Positions 56,646-64,000 of a stretch of DNA of 64,000 nucleotides are shown in pieces; the first letter of the stretch is position 1, and every line of letters starts with the position of its first letter. Source of the DNA: an uncultured Rhizobiaceae group bacterium (lineage in GTDB: Bacteria > Pseudomonadota > Alphaproteobacteria > Rhizobiales > Rhizobiaceae); the NCBI GenBank assembly GCA_937930635.1, contig CALHCF010000003.1, positions 186,001 to 250,000 on the forward strand. Reading direction: 5' to 3'. Made by a program: the position numbers and the translations under genes. Under the pieces are notes generated by a model. It saw only the letters and a list, made by a program, of their open reading frames with translations. It searched no databases and was not told the origin of the DNA.

Positions 56646-57730
56646 TCAAGCGCCGGGACCTCACCAAAGACCGCAGCCTGGCCCGAAACAATTGCTGCTG
56701 GTGAAAGAACGTCAATTTCCTGTCCACCAGCCTCTACCGTAATCCAGTTGTTTTGCGGGTGCGCAACCAGGTCATCGAGGCTGGACAAACGTCCATAAGC
56801 AATTCGGGCATCGGTAAGTCGTTCAATCATCGTTTCGCGGTCAGCACGCAAAAAGGCATCCCCGACAAATCCGTCAACGGCATCGCGATTGGCGACCCGT
56901 TCTGCATTCGACCCAAAGCCTTCCTGCTGCGGCAGATCGGGCTTTCCAAGCGCCGCACACAGGCGCACCCATTCCTGCTCGTTTTGAATTGAAATCAACA
57001 AGGGCTTACCGTCACCACATTCAAAAGCACCGTAGGGAGCAATTGTCGGATGTTTCAGGCCCAGTCGTCCTGGCGTTGCACCGCCATACCGGTGCTGCAT
57101 CATGGGCACATTCATCCAGTCAGCCATGGCATGAAAAAGTGAGACCGCAATGGATCTGCCCCTGCGGTCCGGGTCTCTTTCACGGGCAAACAAAGCCTGC
57201 AGGATTGCAGCATGGGCACTCATACCCGCCGCAATATCGCAGACAGAAACACCAACCCGCGCCGGACCTTCAGCAGTTCCATTGATAGCGCAAAGCCCAC
57301 TCTCCGCCTGGATCAACAGATCATAGGCTTTCTGGTCCCGCCACGGCCCCTCTTCGCCGTAGCCGGAAATTGAACAGGTTATCAAAGACGGGTGTTTACG
57401 GCTCAGTTCATCGAGAGGCAGCCCCAGTCTGGACAAAACACCGGGAGCCAGATTTTGTATAAGCACATCGGCTTTCGCAATCATGGCGCGCAGCAGACTG
57501 ACATCAGCAGCCAGTTTCAGATCAAGCGCGACACTCTCCTTGCCGCGGTTGAGCCAGACAAAATAAGCGCTGTTGCCTTTCGCCAACTGATCATAGCCGC
57601 GGGCAAAATCGCCTTCCGGCCGCTCAACCTTGATCACCCGTGCACCGGCATCGGCCAACCGGCTGGATGCATAGGGGGCAGCAACAGCCTGCTCAATGGC
57701 AACAACGGTTATGCCCGCAAGATCACTCAT
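56600..57730 (-). CDS. CaiB/BaiF-family CoA-transferase
   Basis: A 376-residue class III CoA-transferase. The typical start AGITVVAIEQAVAAPYASSRLADAGARVIKVERP and the segment GVSVCDIAAGMSAHAAILQALF are present; its aspartate is the likely nucleophile (D169 in formyl-CoA transferase). It moves CoA between carboxylic acids; the substrate is unknown. It is encoded 31 bases downstream of the aldolase stop region on the same strand order but need not share function. Confidence 0.92.
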   Translation of the reverse strand: MSDLAGITVVAIEQAVAAPYASSRLADAGARVIKVERPEGDFARGYDQLAKGNSAYFVWLNRGKESVALDLKLAADVSLLRAMIAKADVLIQNLAPGVLSRLGLPLDELSRKHPSLITCSISGYGEEGPWRDQKAYDLLIQAESGLCAINGTAEGPARVGVSVCDIAAGMSAHAAILQALFARERDPDRRGRSIAVSLFHAMADWMNVPMMQHRYGGATPGRLGLKHPTIAPYGAFECGDGKPLLISIQNEQEWVRLCAALGKPDLPQQEGFGSNAERVANRDAVDGFVGDAFLRADRETMIERLTDARIAYGRLSSLDDLVAHPQNNWITVEAGGQEIDVLSPAAIVSGQAAVFGEVPALDQHGLGLRAEFGEDD

Positions 57731-57761
57731 ACAGGGGCTTTGTCATAAAATAGGGTCGCAA

Positions 57762-58790
57762 TCAGGCAGCCTGCTCATGCGACTGTGCCCACTGACCAAG
57801 CGCAGCAAGACCGTTCATCCGGGCGCGATGCGTAAAGGCCTGTTGAGCAGCAGGCGCGTTCTGTGCCTGACCACCCCAGGCCTTCAAGGCCGGGGCCTGA
57901 AGCGCCCGTCCATAAGAAAACGTAAGCTTCCATGGCGCGTTAAACATGGCGTTCATGGCCGATAGGTTAGCCGTTGCCTCTTCGTCCGACATGCCCCCGG
58001 AAAGAAAAGCAATACCAGGTACGGCAACAGGCACATGAGCCTTGAGGACACGCAATGTCTTGTCAGCCACCTCTTCCGCGCTCACCCGGGCAGACTTAAC
58101 ACCCGGCAATACCATGTTGGGCTTAAGAACAATGCCTTCAAGAACCACATTCTGTTCTTCCAGCTGGTCAAAAGTCGCCTTCAGCACGGCAGCGGAGACT
58201 TCGGCGCAACGGTCTATGGAATGATCGCCTGGATCGCCGTCCATCTGAACTTCCGGTTCAACAATCGGCACCAACCCGACTTCCTGACAAATAGCGGAAT
58301 AACGGGCCAATGCATGGGCATTTGCCGTGATACCGGCTCGGGTTGGCAGTGAATCACTAATTGAAATCACAGCACGCCATTTTGCAAACCGGGCGCCGGC
58401 CTCATGATGTTTGGTCATACGCTCACGCAAATCATCAAGACCGCCGGTTACGGTCTGCCCCGGCGACCCTGCCAGTGGTTTTGCGCCAGTGTCAGCCTTG
58501 ATACCGGGAACAGCGTTGGCTTTTCGAATAAGGTCAATCATCGGCGTGCCATCACCCGCCTTTTGATAGAGCGTCTCTTCAAACAGGATGACACCAGACA
58601 CGAAATTGTTCATGGCCTCTTCAGTCCGGAAAATCATCTCACGATAGGCGCGGCGGTTATCCTCGGTGTTTTCAACATTGATGCTGTCAAATCGCTTCAA
58701 AATTGTGCCGGTGGATTCATCAGCCGCCAGAATGCCCTGGCCAGGTGAAACCATTGCCTGTGCAATATCTTCGATACGTTCTGAGTTCAT
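57762..58790 (-). CDS. fba: Fructose-bisphosphate aldolase class I
   Basis: A 342-residue metal-independent aldolase of glycolysis and gluconeogenesis. AMVSPGQGILAADESTGTI near the N-terminus and GIVLKPNMVLPG, holding the Schiff-base lysine, are diagnostic. Full length and cytosolic. It is the last member of a minus-strand cluster tkt-gap-pgk-fba usual in rhizobia, 132 bases after pgk, so it may have its own promoter. Confidence 0.96.
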   Translation of the reverse strand: MNSERIEDIAQAMVSPGQGILAADESTGTILKRFDSINVENTEDNRRAYREMIFRTEEAMNNFVSGVILFEETLYQKAGDGTPMIDLIRKANAVPGIKADTGAKPLAGSPGQTVTGGLDDLRERMTKHHEAGARFAKWRAVISISDSLPTRAGITANAHALARYSAICQEVGLVPIVEPEVQMDGDPGDHSIDRCAEVSAAVLKATFDQLEEQNVVLEGIVLKPNMVLPGVKSARVSAEEVADKTLRVLKAHVPVAVPGIAFLSGGMSDEEATANLSAMNAMFNAPWKLTFSYGRALQAPALKAWGGQAQNAPAAQQAFTHRARMNGLAALGQWAQSHEQAA

Positions 58791-58922
58791 AGCGCCGCTC
58801 TCCAGGAAATATTCTTGGGGGTGAATTCTAGCATTCTCCTACCAGCATGACGCGACAAGGAAAACTTCGCCGGAGAAATTGAATCGGTTTAAATGCATAA
58901 AACCGATGATTCACCTTAACAG

Positions 58923-60113
58923 CTAGCCAAGTGCAGCCACGCCGGGCAGCGTTTTTCCCTCCATCCATTCCAGAAACGCACCGCCAGCCGTTGATACATA
59001 GGTAAAATCCTCGACAACTCCAGCGTGGTTGAGTGCCGCAACAGTATCCCCACCACCAGCAACAGAGACCAGATCGCCAGACTGCGTTCTTGAAGCTGCA
59101 AAACGCGCCGCCGCCACTGTTGCAGCATCAAAGGGGGCCATCTCAAATGCGCCAAGCGGGCCATTCCAGACCAACGTTTTGGCGGTCCGCATACAGTTTT
59201 CCAGATGCTTTACCGTTTCCGGCCCCGCATCAAGGATCATCCGGTCATCCGGCACCGCATCAGCCCTCACGACAGCGTGGGCGCTTCCTGCCTTGAATTC
59301 CTCGGCAACCACAACATCGGCAGGCAGAATGATCTCACAATTGTTCTCCTGCGCCTTCTCCATGATTGCACGAGCCGTATCCCCCAGATCATGCTCGCAA
59401 AGTGAAGCTCCAACACCCAGACCAAGAGCTGCAAGAAAAGTGTTTGCCATACCGCCGCCAATCACCAGATGGTCGACCCGCGCAACCAGATTGCCCAGCA
59501 GATCGAGCTTGGTTGAAATTTTCGCGCCGCCAACAATCGCCATAACAGGATGAACCGGATCGCCCAGCCCTTTCTCCAGAGCCTCCAGTTCCGCCTGCAT
59601 CGCGCGCCCGGCATAGGCAGGCAGATGCTCCGCAATTCCAACAGTCGAGGCATGGGCGCGATGTGCCGCAGAAAACGCATCATTTACGAAAATGTCGCCA
59701 AGCGCCGCGAGTTCCTTGCCAAAGGACGGGTTGTTCTTTTCTTCGCAGGGGTGAAAGCGGGTATTTTCCAGCAAAAGCACATCACCCGGCTCCATCGCGG
59801 CAATGGCAGAGACGGCCTGTTCGCCACAACAATCCGCTGCAAACTTTACATCTGTGCCAAATACCCTGCTGAGAGCCGGGACAACGGGCTTCAGCGACAT
59901 TGACGCAACAACTTCACCCTGCGGGCGGCCAAAATGAGCAAGCAGAATGACCTTTGCTCCTCTGCCAGCCAGTTCAACAACGGTAGGTCGGATTCGCTCA
60001 ATGCGGGTAGTGTCGGTTACCCGGCCCTCTTCCATCGGAACATTGATATCAACACGCACAAGAGCGCGTTTTTCTTCAATATTCTTTATATCAACAAGAG
60101 TCTTGAACTTCAT
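58923..60113 (-). CDS. pgk: Phosphoglycerate kinase
   Basis: A 396-residue glycolytic kinase. Start [30 protein letters not shown] is the standard pgk N-domain; [18 protein letters not shown] and the nucleotide loop [13 protein letters not shown] are intact. ATG 60113 replaces an in-frame start at 60227 whose extra 38 residues are not pgk-like; GGGAA precedes it. It is divergent from a lipoprotein gene, and a TTAACCAT lies in the shared region. Confidence 0.97.
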   Translation of the reverse strand: MKFKTLVDIKNIEEKRALVRVDINVPMEEGRVTDTTRIERIRPTVVELAGRGAKVILLAHFGRPQGEVVASMSLKPVVPALSRVFGTDVKFAADCCGEQAVSAIAAMEPGDVLLLENTRFHPCEEKNNPSFGKELAALGDIFVNDAFSAAHRAHASTVGIAEHLPAYAGRAMQAELEALEKGLGDPVHPVMAIVGGAKISTKLDLLGNLVARVDHLVIGGGMANTFLAALGLGVGASLCEHDLGDTARAIMEKAQENNCEIILPADVVVAEEFKAGSAHAVVRADAVPDDRMILDAGPETVKHLENCMRTAKTLVWNGPLGAFEMAPFDAATVAAARFAASRTQSGDLVSVAGGGDTVAALNHAGVVEDFTYVSTAGGAFLEWMEGKTLPGVAALG

Positions 60114-60176
60114 ATTGCTGGTTCCCGTCGGATTTTCAAAGTTTTGAAATAATGGAGCTGGAAGCCGGGAATAATA

Positions 60177-60195
60177 TTTAGAAAATATTAACCAT
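60177..60195 (+). promoter_or_regulatory. Near-consensus CtrA box between pgk and the lipoprotein gene
   Basis: TTTA, seven bases, then TTAACCAT. Only one base departs from TTAA-N7-TTAACC. It lies 56 bases before the lipoprotein ATG and 64 bases before pgk on the other strand. Confidence 0.5.
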
Positions 60196-60250
60196 AATTC
60201 CAGTACTCGAAGGAAACGCGGTCCCATTGGGGAAGGATTCGGTGGCCTTC

Positions 60251-60832
60251 ATGAAAAAATTCTCAATCATTTCGATCTGCTGTCTTGTTGCTGGTTGCGC
60301 CAACTCAATCAAGCCCAGTCAGCTTCCTCAAATGCGGATTTCAGAAGTAAATGTCGCAGTAGCCCCAGGACTGAGCGTGAATTCCAACGTGGAGTCGGAT
60401 GTTAAAGCATCAACCGAAAGAGTGGCACGCATCTACAACAAATATATGCCAGCCAATTCACCAACCCGCGCTTTGAATGTTCAGGTAACGTCAATAAACT
60501 ACAAGAACGCGGTAGCCTCGCTTCTGGTCGGCAGCACAAACTCCATATCTGGCGCAGTAGCGGCTGGCCCAGGCCCGGCTTCAGCTGTGAACTACGTGGA
60601 TGCAGGCGGTGCAGTCATCAATGGTATCATTGGAGCGGCCATTGCAATCGGCGCCGACAAATCCAAGGTCGACAAGAAACTGGGTGCAGGCTTTGCCGGT
60701 AACGCAGTCGCCAAAGCCTATGGACAGAATAGAATTCCAAAGTTCATTCTTGACCATATGAGAGGCAGACCATCAGCGCCTCGCCCCGCATCAACAGGAA
60801 CCAGAGCGCTTGCTGCTCAGCCAGCTTCCTGA
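60251..60832 (+). CDS. Putative lipoprotein
   Basis: A 193-residue protein with a type II signal peptide: MKKFSIISICCLVAGC, the lipobox VAGC placing the lipidated Cys at 16. The mature part starts with a beta-rich domain and includes a glycine/alanine-rich hydrophobic stretch (about 110-145, GGAVINGIIGAAIAIGADK). I do not recognise a family. The gene is on the plus strand between the minus-strand pgk and gap genes, breaking the usual contiguous gap-pgk order. GTG 60242 is an alternative start with AAGGA before it. Confidence 0.78.
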   Translation: MKKFSIISICCLVAGCANSIKPSQLPQMRISEVNVAVAPGLSVNSNVESDVKASTERVARIYNKYMPANSPTRALNVQVTSINYKNAVASLLVGSTNSISGAVAAGPGPASAVNYVDAGGAVINGIIGAAIAIGADKSKVDKKLGAGFAGNAVAKAYGQNRIPKFILDHMRGRPSAPRPASTGTRALAAQPAS

Positions 60833-60852
60833 AATGGATCTATTGCGGTTGG

Positions 60853-61857
60853 TCAGATCAGTTTGCCCATGGCAACCGCAACATCGTTCATGCGGCAGGA
60901 AAAGCCCCACTCATTGTCATACCAGCTCATAACCTGAACCATGTTGCCTTTCACACGGGTTTGCGCCGGTGCGAAACAGGATGAATGGGCGTCGTGATTG
61001 AAATCAATCGAAACTTTAGGTTCCGGATCATAGGACAGGATGCCTTTGAGATGGTTCTCTGCCGCCAGTTCCATGGAGCGGTTGACCTCTTCTGCCGACG
61101 TCTGGCGGGTGGCCACAAACTTAAGATCAACCAGCGATACATTCGGCGTGGGAACGCGAACAGCAGAACCGTCAAGGCGGCCATCCAGTTCCGGAAGAAC
61201 CAGACCAACAGCCTTCGCAGCCCCGGTCGAAGTCGGGATCATCGATTGCGCCGCTGAGCGGGCCCGGTAGAGGTCTTTGTGATTGCGATCAAGGGTTGGC
61301 TGATCACCGGTATAGGAATGTACCGTGGTCATGAAACCGTGTTCGATACCGACGGATTCATTTAGCACATAAGCCATGGGCGCCAGACAATTGGTGGTGC
61401 AGGAGGCACAGGAAACCACCTCATCTTCCTGTTCCAGCGTGGTGTGATTAACGCCGTAGACCACTGTCTTGTCGGCATTTTTACCGGGTGCGGAAATAAG
61501 AACCTTCTTGGCACCGGCTTTCAGATGTTTCGCGGCCCCTTCCCGATCCGTGAAGGCACCCGTGCACTCCATGACAATATCAACATCAAGTTCGTCCCAC
61601 GGAAGGTTTTCAGGGTTGCGGTCAGAAAAGAACGGCACCATGCCGCGACCTGCATCAAGCGCCTGGCAATTGACCTTAACTTCATTTGGAAACCGGCCAT
61701 GCACGCTGTCATAGCGCAGCAAATGCGCGTTGGTCTCAAGGCCCCCGGAATCGTTCACCGCGACCACGTCGATGTCCGTTCTGCCTGTTTCGTAGATTGC
61801 GCGAAACGTGTTGCGCCCTATCCGTCCAAACCCGTTAATTGCAACACGAACTGTCAT
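60853..61857 (-). CDS. gap: Glyceraldehyde-3-phosphate dehydrogenase
   Basis: A 334-residue type I enzyme. NAD-binding INGFGRIGRNTFRA (8-21) and the catalytic cysteine in SCASCTTNCLAPM (C153) are present; the residues VNDSGG at 34-39 are where NAD versus NADP preference is set. Full length. It belongs to the tkt-gap-pgk-fba set. A 239-base region separates it from tkt. Confidence 0.97.
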   Translation of the reverse strand: MTVRVAINGFGRIGRNTFRAIYETGRTDIDVVAVNDSGGLETNAHLLRYDSVHGRFPNEVKVNCQALDAGRGMVPFFSDRNPENLPWDELDVDIVMECTGAFTDREGAAKHLKAGAKKVLISAPGKNADKTVVYGVNHTTLEQEDEVVSCASCTTNCLAPMAYVLNESVGIEHGFMTTVHSYTGDQPTLDRNHKDLYRARSAAQSMIPTSTGAAKAVGLVLPELDGRLDGSAVRVPTPNVSLVDLKFVATRQTSAEEVNRSMELAAENHLKGILSYDPEPKVSIDFNHDAHSSCFAPAQTRVKGNMVQVMSWYDNEWGFSCRMNDVAVAMGKLI

Positions 61858-62062
61858 GCATCTCTATCCCGAAAACCGGCGAAATCACCGCAATTTCGGG
61901 CGACATAGAGCCTGGTCGCAGGTTCGTCCACCCCCGCGCGCAACCTAAACGATTAGATCACGAAACTTCGCACAGACTTGGTAAAAAGGTTTGGTAAAAC
62001 CAGATCAGCAACCTTCGGGCTGTCTGAAATCAACAGCCTGTACATCGAGGTGAATCATAACG

Positions 62063-62085
62063 TGCCGGGAGCAAATCACCCGGCA
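62063..62085 (-). terminator. Weak hairpin terminator after tkt
   Basis: Seven-base stem TGCCGGG/CCCGGCA with a nine-base loop, 12 bases past the tkt stop. No good T run on the minus strand. Confidence 0.45.
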
Positions 62086-62096
62086 TTATTACGCTG

Positions 62097-64000
62097 TCAG
62101 CTGGAGGCGTCTTCCGCAGTCTCGTCGAGTTTAGCCTGCGCTGTCTGAACCACTGCTTCGGCAGTGATGCCAAAATGTTCATAGAGTTCCTGATAGGGTG
62201 CCGATGCACCAAAGCTGTCCATGCCGACAAAAAAGCCATCCGATCCGATAAAGGTGTCCCAGCCCTGACGAACCGCCGCCTCGACAGCAATTTTAACAGG
62301 AGCATCCCCGATCAGCTCCTGACGATATTGCGCTGACTGCGTTTCAAACAGATGAAAGCAGGGAACAGAAACAACCCGTGTTGGATGACCCGCAGCATCA
62401 AGCTGGCGTTTAGCCTCCAACGCCAGTTCAACTTCCGAACCGCTGGCAAAGATCGACACCAGGGCATCGTCCTCTCCCGAAGAAGCCAGCTCGTAAGCCC
62501 CCAGCGCACAAAGGTTATCCGCTTCGTAGGACAAGCGCACTGCTTCGAGATTCTGGCGGGTCAGCGCGATAACACTGGGAGTTTTTTCCGATGCCAGCGC
62601 GAGAGCCCAGCATTCCGCAGTTTCCGTCACATCGGCAGGCCGGAAAACGTTGAGATTGGGTATGGCACGAAGGGCTGCCAGTTGCTCTACGGGTTGATGG
62701 GTGGGGCCATCTTCGCCAAGGCCGATTGAATCATGGGTCATCACATGGATCACCCGCACTCCCATAAGGGCTGCAAGGCGGATGGAAGGGCGGCAATAGT
62801 CAGAAAAGATGAGGAACCCACCGGAATAGGGAATGAGACCGCCATGCAAGGCGATTCCATTCATGGCCGCAGCCATCCCGTGTTCACGGATACCATAATG
62901 GACAAAACGCCCTGAGAAGTCGTCTGGCGTCAACGGAGCAGTCTGGCTTGTATCGGTATTGTTGGATCCCGTGAGGTCTGCTGAGCCAGCAAGGGTTTCC
63001 GCCACCACACCGTTGACCACCTCCAGCGTCGTCTGCGAGGCCTTGCGGGTGGCTTTCTTAATCGGTTCCTCCACCAATTCCTGCTTGTGGGCTGCTATGG
63101 CTTCATCAAAACCGCTTGGCAGGTCACCTCGCTGCCGGCGTTCAAACTCTCCACGCGATTCACTGTCTGCTGCTTCCAGCCGTTTTCTCCACTCCTTGCG
63201 CTTTTGAGCGGAACGCAGCCCGGCAATCCGCCAGCCATCAAGCACATCATCAGGCACCACAAACGGTTCAGCATCCCAACCCAGAGCCTCACGCGCACCG
63301 GCAATTTCCTCGTCTCCCAGCGGCGACCCGTGGCTGCCCTTGGTACCGGCTTTGGTCGGCGCACCATATCCAATGGTGGTCTTACAGGCGATCAGGGTTG
63401 GTTTCGCGGAATTGTGGGCCGTCTCAATGGCGGCAGCGATATCTTCATGATCGTGACCATCCACCCGAATTGTATTCCACTGGGAGGCCTCGAACCGGGC
63501 AATCTGGTCGGTTGAATCAGTCAGCGAAATTGGCCCATCAATCGAGATATTGTTGTCGTCCCAAAAAACGATCAGCTTGTTGAGTTTCAGATGTCCCGCC
63601 AGCGAAATGGCTTCCTGCGAGATGCCTTCCATCAAACATCCGTCACCGGCAAGACAATAGGTATGGTGGTCAACCAGATCGCTGCCAAACTCGTTACTGA
63701 GCTTGCGTTCTGCCATCGCCATTCCAACGGCATTGGCAATACCCTGCCCCAGCGGCCCGGTCGTGGTTTCGATGCCCGCAGCATGCCCATACTCGGGATG
63801 GCCCGCGGTCCGAGATCCCAATTGGCGGAAGTTCTTGATCTGCTCGATGTCAATATCATCATAGCCGAGCAGAAAGAGTGAGGAATACAGCAGCATTGAT
63901 CCATGACCCGCCGACAGCACAAAGCGATCACGGTCCGGCCAGTCGGGAGCCTTGGGGTCAAATTTCATGAACCTGGTAAAGAGGACCGTCGCAATATCGG
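62097..64000 (-). CDS. tkt: Transketolase, N-terminus cut by window end
   Basis: The frame is open to the end of the window: residues [10 protein letters not shown] precede the internal Met at 63968, so the start is outside. Thiamin-PP-binding [13 protein letters not shown] with NN ISIDG, then [19 protein letters not shown], are the family signatures; the C-terminal domain is complete. It transfers two-carbon units in the pentose phosphate pathway. About 634 of a usual ~660 residues are visible. First gene of the central-carbon cluster on this strand. Confidence 0.97.
   Translation of the reverse strand, partial: DIATVLFTRFMKFDPKAPDWPDRDRFVLSAGHGSMLLYSSLFLLGYDDIDIEQIKNFRQLGSRTAGHPEYGHAAGIETTTGPLGQGIANAVGMAMAERKLSNEFGSDLVDHHTYCLAGDGCLMEGISQEAISLAGHLKLNKLIVFWDDNNISIDGPISLTDSTDQIARFEASQWNTIRVDGHDHEDIAAAIETAHNSAKPTLIACKTTIGYGAPTKAGTKGSHGSPLGDEEIAGAREALGWDAEPFVVPDDVLDGWRIAGLRSAQKRKEWRKRLEAADSESRGEFERRQRGDLPSGFDEAIAAHKQELVEEPIKKATRKASQTTLEVVNGVVAETLAGSADLTGSNNTDTSQTAPLTPDDFSGRFVHYGIREHGMAAAMNGIALHGGLIPYSGGFLIFSDYCRPSIRLAALMGVRVIHVMTHDSIGLGEDGPTHQPVEQLAALRAIPNLNVFRPADVTETAECWALALASEKTPSVIALTRQNLEAVRLSYEADNLCALGAYELASSGEDDALVSIFASGSEVELALEAKRQLDAAGHPTRVVSVPCFHLFETQSAQYRQELIGDAPVKIAVEAAVRQGWDTFIGSDGFFVGMDSFGASAPYQELYEHFGITAEAVVQTAQAKLDETAEDASS

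Overview
The window is chromosomal DNA of an alphaproteobacterium, most likely of the order Hyphomicrobiales (Rhizobiales). This rests on a full-length CtrA, the phosphotransferase ChpT next to an EipA/DUF1134 gene, a MucR/Ros zinc-finger regulator, an RpoH-type sigma factor, Omp25-like porins, and a tkt-gap-pgk-fba cluster of rhizobial type. Coding density is high and base composition moderate. I saw no rRNA or tRNA gene, CRISPR array, prophage or insertion sequence; the genus cannot be told from the sequence.

Layout. 1-4.8 kb: 3' end of glmM, a DUF3179 protein, an old-yellow-enzyme flavoprotein, an aldo/keto reductase and a small membrane protein. 4.9-6.6 kb: ctrA, its long regulatory region and a divergent FliJ-like gene. 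6.8-12.5 kb: a secreted Arg/Gly/Phe repeat protein, recQ with a GFA-family gene, mucR, then a poorly characterised pair (LysR-type HTH protein plus a GNAT-like protein). 12.6-15.6 kb: two divergent coiled-coil proteins. 15.7-31.5 kb: the conserved yebC-ruvC-ruvA-ruvB-ybgC-tolQ-tolR-tolA-tolB backbone, interrupted by metabolic genes (cyclase, desaturase, enolase-superfamily dehydratase with an LDH2 dehydrogenase, saccharopine-dehydrogenase-like/DUF4166/GbsR cassette, class V aminotransferase). 31.5-36.7 kb: rluD, a small membrane protein, a J-domain-like protein with HAD instead of HPD, an M20 peptidase, rpoH and a peroxiredoxin-like gene. 36.7-38.7 kb: a pyrimidine ABC transporter (binding protein and permease) behind a TPP riboswitch. 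38.7-45.8 kb: a large single-pass protein, purA, an EamA transporter, serA and serC. 46-51 kb: two outer-membrane beta-barrel proteins, chpT, eipA and a membrane-anchored coiled-coil protein. 51.2-57.7 kb: prpE, an SGNH hydrolase, a DUF2235 protein and a CaiB-type CoA-transferase. 57.8-64 kb: central carbon genes fba, pgk, gap and tkt (cut by the window end), with a lipoprotein gene on the opposite strand between pgk and gap.

How the genes work together. The strongest theme is the CtrA cell-cycle/envelope circuit. CtrA and its phosphodonor ChpT are both here, and CtrA-like sites lie upstream of the Omp25-like gene (a perfect TTAA-N7-TTAACC), upstream of tolQ, and between pgk and the lipoprotein gene. 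Envelope genes (tol, omp, eipA) are thus candidate members of one regulon. The second theme is rearranged conserved synteny: the ruv-tol block is broken at several points, and glmM, normally near the end of the tol-pal-ftsH block, lies 20 kb before ruvC.

The best candidates for undescribed biology are the LysR-HTH/GNAT-like pair beside mucR, the divergent coiled-coil pair, the secreted RGF-repeat protein, the HAD J-domain protein and a possible tiny membrane protein between ruvA and ruvB. No clear new multi-gene defence or mobile system was found.
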